Shown here: positions 1 to 8,160 of the stretch, piece after piece
Layout of the letters: each line of letters opens with the position of its first letter
Numbering within the stretch: position 1 is the first letter of the stretch
NCBI GenBank assembly: GCA_964657395.1
Contig: CAZZUX010000096.1
Location: forward strand, 1-15,665
Length of the DNA stretch: 15,665 bases
Direction: 5' to 3'
Origin: G963692885 sp964657395
Lineage (GTDB): Bacteria; Acidobacteriota; Terriglobia; Terriglobales; Acidobacteriaceae
The notes under the pieces: generated by a model
Database searches by the model: none
What the model was told of the DNA's origin: nothing
What the model saw: the letters and a program-made list of their open reading frames with translations, nothing else
Position numbers and translations under genes: made by a program

Positions 1-2249
1 ATCTCACTGGAGCGCATATCAATCAGCGCAGGTTTCCGTTCAATCGTCTTCAGCTCCTGCTGAGCCTCAGTCACCCGGTATGCATGATCGACTGCAATAT
101 TCTCAAATACCTGCCTGCTATGGCTCGTCGGCCAGCTGATCTCCACTCTCTTCACACTGGTGGCTGCGCCTACTCCAACATGGACCTGTCGCGGGTTTCC
201 TCCAAAGCTGGATCCGTAGCCAACCGTCCGATAGATATGCCTGACCTTCCCATTTTCGACAATGGAGAGATCCAGTCTCGTGCCGAACGCCAGCCTGTTG
301 GTTCTGACTCCAGCTAATTCCAACGTGATCCAATGCTTTTTCGCAGCTGTATTCTTGTACAGCACACTCTGATAGCTGTCCCCCGGAAACGCGCCGCCCA
401 TCTCCTCGAACACATCCTCTGCACCATTGTTCTCGATATCGCCGAATGCTACCGCATGACCCTTCTGCAGGTGCCCGAATCCACCTGAAGTCGTAACATC
501 CTCAAAGCTTCTTCCTTCATTGTTGCGGAACATGCGATTCGGCAGCAGGGCTTCGTAGCTCGACTCGCCCGTGCCTAGATAAACATCCAGCCATCCGTCA
601 TTATCCAGATCGCCGAAGTTCGCGCCCATCGTCAGGATAGCCCTATCCAGGTGGAGTGACTTAGCCAAATCCGTGAAGGTTCCATCGTGGTTGTTGTGAT
701 AAAGCCGCGGAACCTCGGCCTGGAACGGATGCCCCGTTTCAAACGCCCCGACATCCTGCATGGAATGCGTAGAGTAGCCGGCAACAAAAATATCCGGCCA
801 TCCATCATTGTCATAGTCGAAGAACCACGTTGCAAAACTATCTCGCTGCTCAGCTACCCCGGCCCGCTCCGCCACATCTGTAAACTTCCATCCGGCTGCG
901 GATCCTGCATCAGCAGCAGGCCCATCGTTCCGGAACAACTTGTTCCTCCCACCCTTGACACTTACATACAAATCCGGCCTGCCATCGTTATTGAAGTCAC
1001 CCCACGCCACTCCTTTAACAAAGCCGAGCTCCTGCAACCCGGCCGCCGCAGCCACATCCGTAAACGTTCCATCATGATTGTTATGGAATAGCTGACTGGG
1101 ATGTGGATCTCCAGCCTGTGACTCGTGACCTACAAACAGGTCGAGATATCCGTCATTGTCGTAATCTGCCCACGCGGCCGTCTGCGTAGGATGCAGAGAC
1201 AGCAGGCCCGCCTCTTCCGTCACATCGTCGAAAGTGCCATTTCCATTGTTACGAAGCAATGACATTGGATAGCAGCCGAACTTACCCCACCAGCCGCCGC
1301 GTAGAATAATCACATCCGGCTTGCCGTCGTTGTTGTAATCGCCCTCCACAATATTTAAGCCTCCGAACTCACCAGTCAGACCAGCCTGCCTCGTCCGGTC
1401 AGAGAACGTGCCGTCGCCGTTGTTATGGAAGAAATGGATCTGGTCGAGCGGTCCTGAAGACGACACCATCACATCGAGCAGGCCGTCGCCATCGAAGTCC
1501 TCCATAATCGCGCCGCCGGAATGACCCGTGACGCCCAGTCCCGCCTGCGGAGCCACGTCTAAGAACTCGCCGACATTCGCCTCCGACCGAAACAGACTGC
1601 TTTGAATCAGCCAGTGTGGAGGAACCCCCTGCGGATACTTTCCCAGCTGCATGTAAGCAATATTCAACAGCCACTGGCACTCATAATCCTCCGGATGCTT
1701 CGACATCAGGATGGTCAGCTCGCGGATGGCGCCTTCAGCCCCTCGCGTCAAACGATGAACGCCAGATCCCGAAATTGGAAATATGCAGGATTTCTGTCCG
1801 TGCATCGCCGTGCAGTTCTCCTGCTCGCCAAGTCGTAGATACGCAACCGCCAGTTGCAGATGAAGCTGTCGATCATACGGACGGGCCTCCTCAATCTCCT
1901 GCAGGTCCTTTCTCGATCTCAGGCCTTCCAGTGTCGCCACGGATCCGGCATTATCTCCAGCGCGTAACTGCTCCTCGGCTATCTGCGATGTCACCAGTAC
2001 TTCATCCGCGGGCTTCAGGCCCTTCCTGACCAAGGCCCGGTAGTAAACAACCCGTTCCGCCGACTTATTCGGATCAGCCTTCCAGTCACTCTCTCTGTAA
2101 ATCTTCGCAAGCAGCTCACCCATCTTCTTTGTGGAAGGTGCCTGGTAGAACTCGTTGCTCTGTGCCTGCACGTAGAACGGCATGAACCACAAAGGCAAGC
2201 AGAGGCACAGAGCTGAGATGTGAATGATTCTCTGCAGGCGATACCTCAA
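1..2249 (-). CDS. Secreted CRTAC1-type protein C: N-terminal extension, seven FG-GAP loops, ASPIC/UnbV domain (3' end outside window)
   Basis: The frame is open from 2249 to the left edge: 749 codons with no stop. I chose the TTG at 2249-2247 because it overlaps the stop of the preceding gene as TTGA, has AAGGGG at 2266-2261, and yields a good Sec signal peptide (RYRLQR, then a hydrophobic stretch, cleavage near VQA-QS around residue 29). The first in-frame ATG (residue 23) would cut that signal in half. Residues 40-230 are helical and TPR-like, with LLNIAYMQLGKYPQGVP at 194-210 and a Cys/His cluster CTAMHGQKSC at 146-155. Seven DxDxDGxxD-like calcium loops follow at 251, 304, 362, 418, 478, 547 and 604; the last (DIENNGAED) is degenerate. 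An ASPIC/UnbV domain covers about 639-728. The family is secreted with no known enzymatic role; a surface-binding function is inference. Only a few C-terminal residues are likely missing. Family call sure, start fairly sure. Confidence 0.9.
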   Translation of the reverse strand, partial: MRYRLQRIIHISALCLCLPLWFMPFYVQAQSNEFYQAPSTKKMGELLAKIYRESDWKADPNKSAERVVYYRALVRKGLKPADEVLVTSQIAEEQLRAGDNAGSVATLEGLRSRKDLQEIEEARPYDRQLHLQLAVAYLRLGEQENCTAMHGQKSCIFPISGSGVHRLTRGAEGAIRELTILMSKHPEDYECQWLLNIAYMQLGKYPQGVPPHWLIQSSLFRSEANVGEFLDVAPQAGLGVTGHSGGAIMEDFDGDGLLDVMVSSSGPLDQIHFFHNNGDGTFSDRTRQAGLTGEFGGLNIVEGDYNNDGKPDVIILRGGWWGKFGCYPMSLLRNNGNGTFDDVTEEAGLLSLHPTQTAAWADYDNDGYLDLFVGHESQAGDPHPSQLFHNNHDGTFTDVAAAAGLQELGFVKGVAWGDFNNDGRPDLYVSVKGGRNKLFRNDGPAADAGSAAGWKFTDVAERAGVAEQRDSFATWFFDYDNDGWPDIFVAGYSTHSMQDVGAFETGHPFQAEVPRLYHNNHDGTFTDLAKSLHLDRAILTMGANFGDLDNDGWLDVYLGTGESSYEALLPNRMFRNNEGRSFEDVTTSGGFGHLQKGHAVAFGDIENNGAEDVFEEMGGAFPGDSYQSVLYKNTAAKKHWITLELAGVRTNRLAFGTRLDLSIVENGKVRHIYRTVGYGSSFGGNPRQVHVGVGAATSVKRVEISWPTSHSRQVFENIAVDHAYRVTEAQQELKTIERKPALIDMRSSE

Positions 2250-3994
2250 GGCTGGTGCTGCCCCTTGCCTTCCACCAGTGTGACTAGCCGGTCCACTCCT
2301 GCCGGTGCAGGGAAGCTCTCGCTGTCACCATTCGGCCATCGAACTTCGATCGCCTTCACCTGCTTCTCACCACCAAGGCCAAAATGAACGCGCAAATCAC
2401 TGGACGAGTTATAGCTGGATCCATTACGCAACTCATCCACCCACCGTCTCTTCTCGCCCACCACAACAATGTTTGCGCCGATAGCGTCTCGATTCGACTT
2501 CGTCCCCTCAAGCTTTACTGACAGCCAATGATTGTTGTTCTTTGCCATGTTGACCAGCAACATCGGACGATCACTCAGGTTGTTGATGACCACATCCACC
2601 CGCCCGTCATTCCATAAGTCGGCCGTCGCGAGGCCGCGGCCGGAGTGAGGCTCCTGCAATCCGGGCCCAGCCTTCTTCGAGATATCTGAGAACTTCCCAT
2701 TCCCCAGGTTGTAGTAGAGAAATCGCGGCTCGCGAAACGCAGCTCCCAGCTTTGCCGAATCTACTTCCGGATACACATGCCCATTCGCCACCAGCAGGTC
2801 GGGCCAGCCCTTGTTATCTACATCCGCAAACATGGTTCCCCAGCCGAGCGCATCCGTGTTAATGCCTAGTCCCGCAGCAAACGTAACGTCGTTAAACGTG
2901 CCGTCACCATTATTGTGATAAAGCGTAGAAGTATCATCCGAAAAATTTGTCTTGAAGATATCCAGGTTGCCATCGCCGTCATAGTCGGCACTGGTCGATC
3001 CCATGCCCGCCTGCTCGCGCCCATCTTCGTTGAAGGCGACTCCGGCATCTGCTGCAACATCCGTAAATGTTCCATTCCGGTTGTTATGGTAAAGAATCGC
3101 CGGAGTCGAGTCGCATGCGACATACAGATCCGGCCAGCCATCCTTGTCATAGTCGAGAGTCGTCATCGAAAAACAGTAATGGCCGGCAGTCTTTTCGAAT
3201 CCGCTCGCTTTGCTTACATCCTGAAACTTCCCTCCGCCGAGATTATGAAACAGCACATTCGGAGCGCTCTCCAGCCCTCTCGGGCCACACATCACAGGCA
3301 CACCCTTCCAGGTGCATCCTGCCGCCTGTCCAGGCACCGGCGTATGCGCAAGATCGAAATGCACATAGTTGGCAATAGCAATATCCAGCTTCCCGTCGCG
3401 GTCATAATCGACAAAGGCGCAACCAGTACCCCACTCCACTCCAGAGCCCGCAACCCCGGCAGCCTCTGCTGTTTCGCGGAAGGTTCCATTGCCATTATTG
3501 TGAAATAACCGATTCTTTCCATAAGCCGTAATGAACAGGTCATCATAGCCATCATTGTCATAGTCGCCGACACAAACGCCCTGCCCCCAACCGCTCGAAA
3601 CAAGGCCAGCTTTTTCGGTCACGTCGGTAAACGTCCCATCATGATTGTTATGGAAAAGATGATTAGTGGCGGAAATACCGGAACCCTCCAGGAGGCTCCT
3701 GCCATTCACTAGAAAAATGTCGGGCCAGCCATCCTTGTCGTAGTCAATGATGCCTACGCCTGAGCCTGTCGCTTCGAGAATGTAACGCTTCGAATCGGCT
3801 CCGCCATTGACGTTAACAACGTTGATCCCGGCTGCGGAAGCAACGTCCACAAACCATGCCGGCGCGTCGTGGCTTGTAGGAGCATAAGGCTGCTGACCGA
3901 AAGCCTCCAGAAAAACGGCCAGATAGAAGAGGACCGCTAAGCCATACCTGAGCTTGCCTCTCCTTTGGCCCTCATCCACACAGAAACAGATCAT
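2246..3994 (-). CDS. Secreted CRTAC1-type protein B: seven FG-GAP loops plus ASPIC/UnbV domain
   Basis: 582 residues. The ATG overlaps the stop of gene A as ATGA, indicating translational coupling; the Shine-Dalgarno (AAGAG) is weak, which suits coupling. A Sec signal peptide follows a basic stretch (RRGKLRYG, 11-18), with hydrophobic LAVLFYLAVFL and likely cleavage near residue 33. Seven DxDxDGxxD loops at 84, 144, 196, 281, 337, 391 and 459 suggest a seven-bladed propeller. Loop 6 (DVDNKGWPD) and loop 7 (DLWNDGRVD) have lost a metal-ligand aspartate position. A cysteine pair, C227 and C236 (motif CTWKGVPVMCGP), is shared with gene A and could form a disulfide. The C-terminal ASPIC/UnbV domain (about 489-575) shows GTKSNRDAIG, LRVHFGL and VRWPNG. 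It is collinear with A along its length and is clearly a paralogue. The molecular function of bacterial CRTAC1-like proteins is not established; calcium-dependent binding of a partner or glycan is inference. Confidence 0.95.
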   Translation of the reverse strand: MICFCVDEGQRRGKLRYGLAVLFYLAVFLEAFGQQPYAPTSHDAPAWFVDVASAAGINVVNVNGGADSKRYILEATGSGVGIIDYDKDGWPDIFLVNGRSLLEGSGISATNHLFHNNHDGTFTDVTEKAGLVSSGWGQGVCVGDYDNDGYDDLFITAYGKNRLFHNNGNGTFRETAEAAGVAGSGVEWGTGCAFVDYDRDGKLDIAIANYVHFDLAHTPVPGQAAGCTWKGVPVMCGPRGLESAPNVLFHNLGGGKFQDVSKASGFEKTAGHYCFSMTTLDYDKDGWPDLYVACDSTPAILYHNNRNGTFTDVAADAGVAFNEDGREQAGMGSTSADYDGDGNLDIFKTNFSDDTSTLYHNNGDGTFNDVTFAAGLGINTDALGWGTMFADVDNKGWPDLLVANGHVYPEVDSAKLGAAFREPRFLYYNLGNGKFSDISKKAGPGLQEPHSGRGLATADLWNDGRVDVVINNLSDRPMLLVNMAKNNNHWLSVKLEGTKSNRDAIGANIVVVGEKRRWVDELRNGSSYNSSSDLRVHFGLGGEKQVKAIEVRWPNGDSESFPAPAGVDRLVTLVEGKGQHQP

Positions 3995-5865
3995 TTCCGG
4001 CTCTTGGATGCGCCCGGTCCAAACGCCACTGTCTTGAGCAGCTTTCCACCCTCCTGAACAACGTAGAGATGGTTCGCCTCAAGATTCTTGAGAGTGTCCA
4101 CCGTACCCGATGGCCACTTCAATACCACCGTCTCTGCTTTCGTGGCGGAATCCAGGCCAAAGTGAAGTCGCAGGTCATTCTGCGAGTAGTAGCTGCCACC
4201 GCTTCTCACTTCGTCCATCTGGCTAAAAGGCTTTTCAGCATGCACCGGTGTCGACGTGACCACGACACGCGTGCCAATGCCGCTTCTATTCGACTTCGTG
4301 CCTACGGTGCGGATCTTGATCCAGTTACGTTGAATAGTAGAGTCACACCTCAGCAGCTGCGGAAGGCTGTTGACGCAATTCACCACAACATCGATATCTC
4401 CATCATTGTCATAGTCTCCGAAAGCGCAGCCACGCGCCGCCGCAGCATTGGTGATCCCGTTGCCACCGACCTTCGTCACTTCTTCAAACTGCCCGTTCCG
4501 CAAATTTCTATACAAGTACTTGTGTTCCGCATACGGAGCATCTATCAGCGTACCATCCACCTCCGGATACACATGGCCATTGGATATCAGGATGTCGAGC
4601 CAGCCGTCGTTATCCATGTCAAAGAATCCAACGCCCCATCCTAGATATCTTGTGTTCACTCCCAGGCCGGAAAGATAGGTGTGGTCCTCGAAGGTTCCGT
4701 CCCCAAGGTTCAGGTACAACGAGTCGGTGTCCCCGGCAAAGTTCGTCTTTACAATATCCAGAAGTCCATCACGATTGAAGTCGCCAATTGACACACCCAT
4801 GCCTGCCTGGGGCTTTCCATCCGGCGAATAAGCGACTCCCGACTCCAGCGCCACATCTTTGAATGTCCCGTCCTTCTGATTCTGGTAGTAGGTCGCCGCC
4901 GTAGAATCATTCGCAACATAGATGTCAGGCCAACCATCGTTATCCATGTCCGCAACGGATACAGACAATCCATAGGTGCCGATCGTCTCCCACATACCAG
5001 CTTTTTCACTGACATCCGTAAAAGTCCCATCGCCATTGTTGTGGTACAGAATATTCTTGCCGCCTTGGAGGCCGGGCGGTCCGCAGGCCACGGTGATCCC
5101 CTTGTAAGCACAACCGGCGACTTCCGGTAGTGGCGCCGTCGCAATATCGAAATCGATGTAATTGGCTACGAATAGATCCAGGTGGCCATCGCGATCGTAG
5201 TCGAGAAAGGAGCAGCCTGAGTTCCATCTCGTTTTCGACTGGGCCAGTCCGGCCTTCTGCGTTACATCCGTAAATGTCCCATCGCCATTATTGCGGTAAA
5301 GCACATTCTGGCCGTAGTAACTGACGAATAAGTCATCCCAACCGTCATTGTTATAGTCTCCGACGCAACAGCCCTGTCCCCAGCCGCTCCGTTCCAGGCC
5401 GGCCTTCCTGGTTACATCCGTAAAGGTGCCATCCCGATTGTTCTTGAACAGATGACAAACCGGAGCATCGCCCTTGGCAAATCCTTCCAGCCTGGAACCA
5501 TTAACTAGAAAAATATCAAGCCATTCATCGTGATCGTAGTCATAAAAGGCCACCCCGCATCCGGTAGTCTCGAGTAAATATTTATTCTTGTGTTCGCCGC
5601 CGTAAATGGTCTTCGCGTTGAGACCTGCTCCGGCTGCCACCTCGACAAAACTCAACCCGAGCGGGGTACCCAGGACCGGGGAGGGAAGTGCCTTGGGAGG
5701 TTGCCTCGGCTGCACGTTGTAGGTCGGCCGGGAACCTGCCTGCGGACTCGGTTCTGAAGTTTGACCTGCCACTGGCATCGACACCATACCAAGCACGTCC
5801 TCAAAGGAAAGCACAAGGGCCGTTCTCGACAACGAACGAAGAAACGTGCGGCGGCTCCAGCCCAA
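3991..5865 (-). CDS. Tat-exported CRTAC1-type protein A: seven FG-GAP loops plus ASPIC/UnbV domain
   Basis: 624 residues, starting at TTG (5865-5863). An in-frame TGA at 5883-5881 leaves no earlier start, and GAGAGG at 5882-5877 provides a Shine-Dalgarno. The N-terminus SRRTFLRSL (4-12) is a twin-arginine motif followed by a weakly hydrophobic stretch and a probable VAG-QT cleavage near 34-35, so export is probably by Tat, in folded form. A proline-rich linker (about 38-65) precedes seven DxDxDGxxD loops at 109, 170, 222, 306, 362, 416 and 484; loop 1 (DYDHDEWLD) has Glu instead of Gly. C252 and C261 match the cysteine pair of B. The ASPIC/UnbV domain (about 513-600) has GTKSNRSGIG, LRLHFGL and LKWPSG. 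First of three coupled paralogues; it ends in ATGA overlapping B. It lies 84 bases after the TPR gene, with a possible promoter of its own in between. No catalytic domain is visible. Confidence 0.95.
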   Translation of the reverse strand: MGWSRRTFLRSLSRTALVLSFEDVLGMVSMPVAGQTSEPSPQAGSRPTYNVQPRQPPKALPSPVLGTPLGLSFVEVAAGAGLNAKTIYGGEHKNKYLLETTGCGVAFYDYDHDEWLDIFLVNGSRLEGFAKGDAPVCHLFKNNRDGTFTDVTRKAGLERSGWGQGCCVGDYNNDGWDDLFVSYYGQNVLYRNNGDGTFTDVTQKAGLAQSKTRWNSGCSFLDYDRDGHLDLFVANYIDFDIATAPLPEVAGCAYKGITVACGPPGLQGGKNILYHNNGDGTFTDVSEKAGMWETIGTYGLSVSVADMDNDGWPDIYVANDSTAATYYQNQKDGTFKDVALESGVAYSPDGKPQAGMGVSIGDFNRDGLLDIVKTNFAGDTDSLYLNLGDGTFEDHTYLSGLGVNTRYLGWGVGFFDMDNDGWLDILISNGHVYPEVDGTLIDAPYAEHKYLYRNLRNGQFEEVTKVGGNGITNAAAARGCAFGDYDNDGDIDVVVNCVNSLPQLLRCDSTIQRNWIKIRTVGTKSNRSGIGTRVVVTSTPVHAEKPFSQMDEVRSGGSYYSQNDLRLHFGLDSATKAETVVLKWPSGTVDTLKNLEANHLYVVQEGGKLLKTVAFGPGASKSRK

Positions 5866-5876
5866 ATCGTTGACGA

Positions 5877-5882
5877 CCTCTC
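5877..5882 (-). promoter_or_regulatory. Ribosome binding site deciding the TTG start of gene A
   Basis: GAGAGG lies 11 bases before the TTG at 5865. The in-frame TGA at 5883-5881 overlaps it, so no upstream start codon is possible and the TTG is the first usable one. Confidence 0.65.
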
Positions 5883-5908
5883 ACTTACTACAACTGCAAA
5901 CCGGCTTG

Positions 5909-5938
5909 AGTATAGAGTTGCTTGGTCAGCCCGCACAA
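5909..5938 (-). promoter_or_regulatory. Candidate internal promoter upstream of CRTAC1-type gene A
   Basis: On the minus strand TTGTGC (5938-5933) is followed after 18 bases by TATACT (5914-5909). The -10 hexamer matches the sigma-70 consensus at 5 of 6 positions, the -35 at 3 of 6. It lies in the 84-base gap after the TPR gene and would give a leader of roughly 35-40 bases before the TTG start of A. A weak -35 and chance occurrence are real possibilities. Confidence 0.35.
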
Positions 5939-5949
5939 TAGTCTCATCG

Positions 5950-7755
5950 CTACTGGATTCGTGTCGTCGCAGCCTTCTGCCGCTCGATGGCAGCATCCGC
6001 TGGTCTGCCCTTCTTGGTCAGCGCCTCAGCCATGGCTTCATGAGCTGCTGCGTTGCCGGGATCCGCTCGAAGCGCCTCCTGCAGCTGCACCATCGCCTCA
6101 TCCACATGCCCCTGGTTCATCAGCGTCTGTGCAGACCCCAGCGCGAAGCCGGCCTTCTGCTTATTCATTGCCGTTCTGCTCAAATCGGCAGCAATCTTAC
6201 GTTCAGCAACAGCTTCATCGCGACGTCCCTCGTGGGCATATATGGCAGCGAGCGTGATGTGGTTGCCAGGCTGCTCGGGCTGCAGCTCAACGGCCTTCTG
6301 CAGGTCGCGGATCGCCTGCTGCTCTTCGTCCAGAGATTTGTCCACGTTGCCCAGGACTGACCAGGCATCGCCATTCTCCGGTCTGAGCGTCACCGCCCTC
6401 TTCAACTGTTTCTGCGCCTCTTCGAATTTGCCTGACTGCATGTACAACACGCCAAGAGTGTACGGCGGATCCGCCAGCGCATCGTCTTCCTTCTCAGCCA
6501 GCTCAAACGCTTCGATCGCCTCCGGCATTTTGTCTTGCAGCTTATACGCCAGTCCCAAGTCGTAATGCAGCTGCGCATTGTCAGGATCGATCGCGATGCC
6601 TGCCTTGAAATGCTCTATCGCATGATCAAGATCGCTTTGCTGTAGATAAGCCACCCCAAGGTCCTGCTGCAGAATCCAGTCCCGGGGACTGAGCGCGAGA
6701 GCATGCAGGTAGTAGGGAAGTGCTTCCTTCGCGTTGCCTGTCTGCACCAGCGCAAGCCCCAGGTTGATCAGGGTCGCTGCATCCTCGGGACGCGCCGCAG
6801 CAGCTTCACGAAACAGGCTCAGAGCCTCTTTGTCTTCGCCTCTGTTCTGCAGCGCAACAGCCAGCGCGTACTTCGCCTCGATCGACGCCCGATCCAGCGC
6901 GACCGCCCGTCGTGCCGCGCCAACAGCCGCTTCATCTTCGCCGTTTTCCGTCAGCGCCCGCACCAGCTGCAGCTGGATCCCTGCGTCATTCGGCAGCTGG
7001 CTGGCGGCCACCTGCAACTCACCTTTCGCTTCAAGGGGCCTCTTCTCAGCCAGCAGCGCCGCCCCGAGATGCAGGTGGGCTCGGCTGAAGCTTTCATCCA
7101 TCTGGATCGCCCGGCGAAAACATACCTCGGCATCTGCGAAGCGCTCCTCTTTGGCCAGGACCACGCCAAGCGTGTCTTCCATCTCGACACTCTGCGGATA
7201 AGCTTCCACCGCCTGTACCATCCGCGTATGAGCTGCCTCTAACTGATTACCAGCCAGCAAAAGCTGGGCCAGCAGGTAATAGGATTCGGGCGACATCCCG
7301 GATGGCTGGCTCGCAGCAGCATCCAGCATCTTGGTCGCTTTCCCGTCCTCTCCGGCCTGCTGGTACGCTCGCGCCAGGTTCAGCGTGGCGGTCGGTTCCG
7401 CGGGATCCAGGCTGTGTGCCTTGTCCAATTCGGCAATCGCCGGCTGCAGCTTGCCCAGCGACAACAGCACCGAACCGTATGCACTATGCCCCGCCGCGAC
7501 CTGCGGGGAAAGCTCGACCACCCTCGCGAACGCCGCCTCGGCGGTGACAAGATCATCCCGCTGTACCGCCGCATACCCGGAACGGAACGAGGCATCTGCC
7601 GTGTCAGGAACCGGCACTGTTCTCGGCGACAAGGGGCTCTGCTGCTCCTGCACTTCTGCGGCACCAGCCGGTCCGCCCGGCACGACAGCTCCGGGCAGGA
7701 TGACGGCTACTGCTAAGGTCGCACGAAAAATCCACCCGCTCCACACGCAAGCCAT
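5950..7755 (-). CDS. Secreted tetratricopeptide-repeat protein (about 15 TPR units)
   Basis: 601 residues. The N-terminus has a hydrophobic stretch (about 9-33) ending AGAAEVQ, a plausible Sec signal with cleavage near residue 33. From about residue 54 to the end the protein is almost nothing but 34-residue TPR units. The period is easy to follow: GxAxxxxGxxxxAxxxxxxAxxLxP units recur near 88, 122, 156, 190, 224, 258, 292, 326, 360, 394, 428, 462 and 496. A short slip near 526-538 is followed by one or two more units. TPR solenoids bind other proteins, so an assembly or scaffold role in the periplasm or at the surface is the likely function; the partner is unknown. It is the first gene of the run leading into the three CRTAC1-type genes, which makes their products the obvious candidate partners (inference). 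The Shine-Dalgarno before the ATG is weak (GCAGG). No enzymatic domain is seen. Confidence 0.93.
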   Translation of the reverse strand: MACVWSGWIFRATLAVAVILPGAVVPGGPAGAAEVQEQQSPLSPRTVPVPDTADASFRSGYAAVQRDDLVTAEAAFARVVELSPQVAAGHSAYGSVLLSLGKLQPAIAELDKAHSLDPAEPTATLNLARAYQQAGEDGKATKMLDAAASQPSGMSPESYYLLAQLLLAGNQLEAAHTRMVQAVEAYPQSVEMEDTLGVVLAKEERFADAEVCFRRAIQMDESFSRAHLHLGAALLAEKRPLEAKGELQVAASQLPNDAGIQLQLVRALTENGEDEAAVGAARRAVALDRASIEAKYALAVALQNRGEDKEALSLFREAAAARPEDAATLINLGLALVQTGNAKEALPYYLHALALSPRDWILQQDLGVAYLQQSDLDHAIEHFKAGIAIDPDNAQLHYDLGLAYKLQDKMPEAIEAFELAEKEDDALADPPYTLGVLYMQSGKFEEAQKQLKRAVTLRPENGDAWSVLGNVDKSLDEEQQAIRDLQKAVELQPEQPGNHITLAAIYAHEGRRDEAVAERKIAADLSRTAMNKQKAGFALGSAQTLMNQGHVDEAMVQLQEALRADPGNAAAHEAMAEALTKKGRPADAAIERQKAATTRIQ

Positions 7756-7985
7756 GATACCTGCTGCTTCAAACCCTGGTTCACCAGCTCAGCGCTTCAG
7801 CCCTGACACCCAAAGCTTGAACACAGCAGGCTCTGCCCCTTGCGGGTACTCTCCTCGCTCGGAGGACCCGGTCCGCCCCTCCAGTGTCCCGAATTGGCAA
7901 TGCATTACTGGTAACGTGACCTTCGTTTTTTCGGGGCATTCCCTTATAGCGATCAAACACTGTAGCCTGACCGTACTTCTTCCCA

Positions 7986-8015
7986 ATCGCAGCCGTTCAA
8001 CGCGTCGGCTGCGAT
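7986..8015. repeat. Perfect 10-bp inverted repeat, candidate operator or hairpin
   Basis: ATCGCAGCCG (7986-7995) is mirrored by CGGCTGCGAT (8006-8015) across a 10-base spacer. No T-run follows on either strand, so it is not a rho-independent terminator. Its position between two divergent genes suits a regulator binding site. Its right arm overlaps one copy of the GCGATCAAA direct repeat. Confidence 0.6.
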
Positions 8016-8160
8016 CAAATGATGGCAATGGACCATCGTGGGAAAGAGGAATTGACTCACTTTGCCGTACGTAGCTGACTGCTGGCCTTTGGAGTATGCC
8101 TTGAGGAAACAATTCGGTCCCCATTCTGGCAACTGCCATCACGACCAGCCAGTCCTGCGC

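Noticed and set aside
2915..3508. 197-codon plus-strand frame (and similar long frames at 687-1091, 4069-4644, 5761-6360)
   Set aside because: They lie antisense inside the repeat-rich CRTAC1-type or TPR genes, have no Shine-Dalgarno and arise from the regular codon pattern of the repeats.
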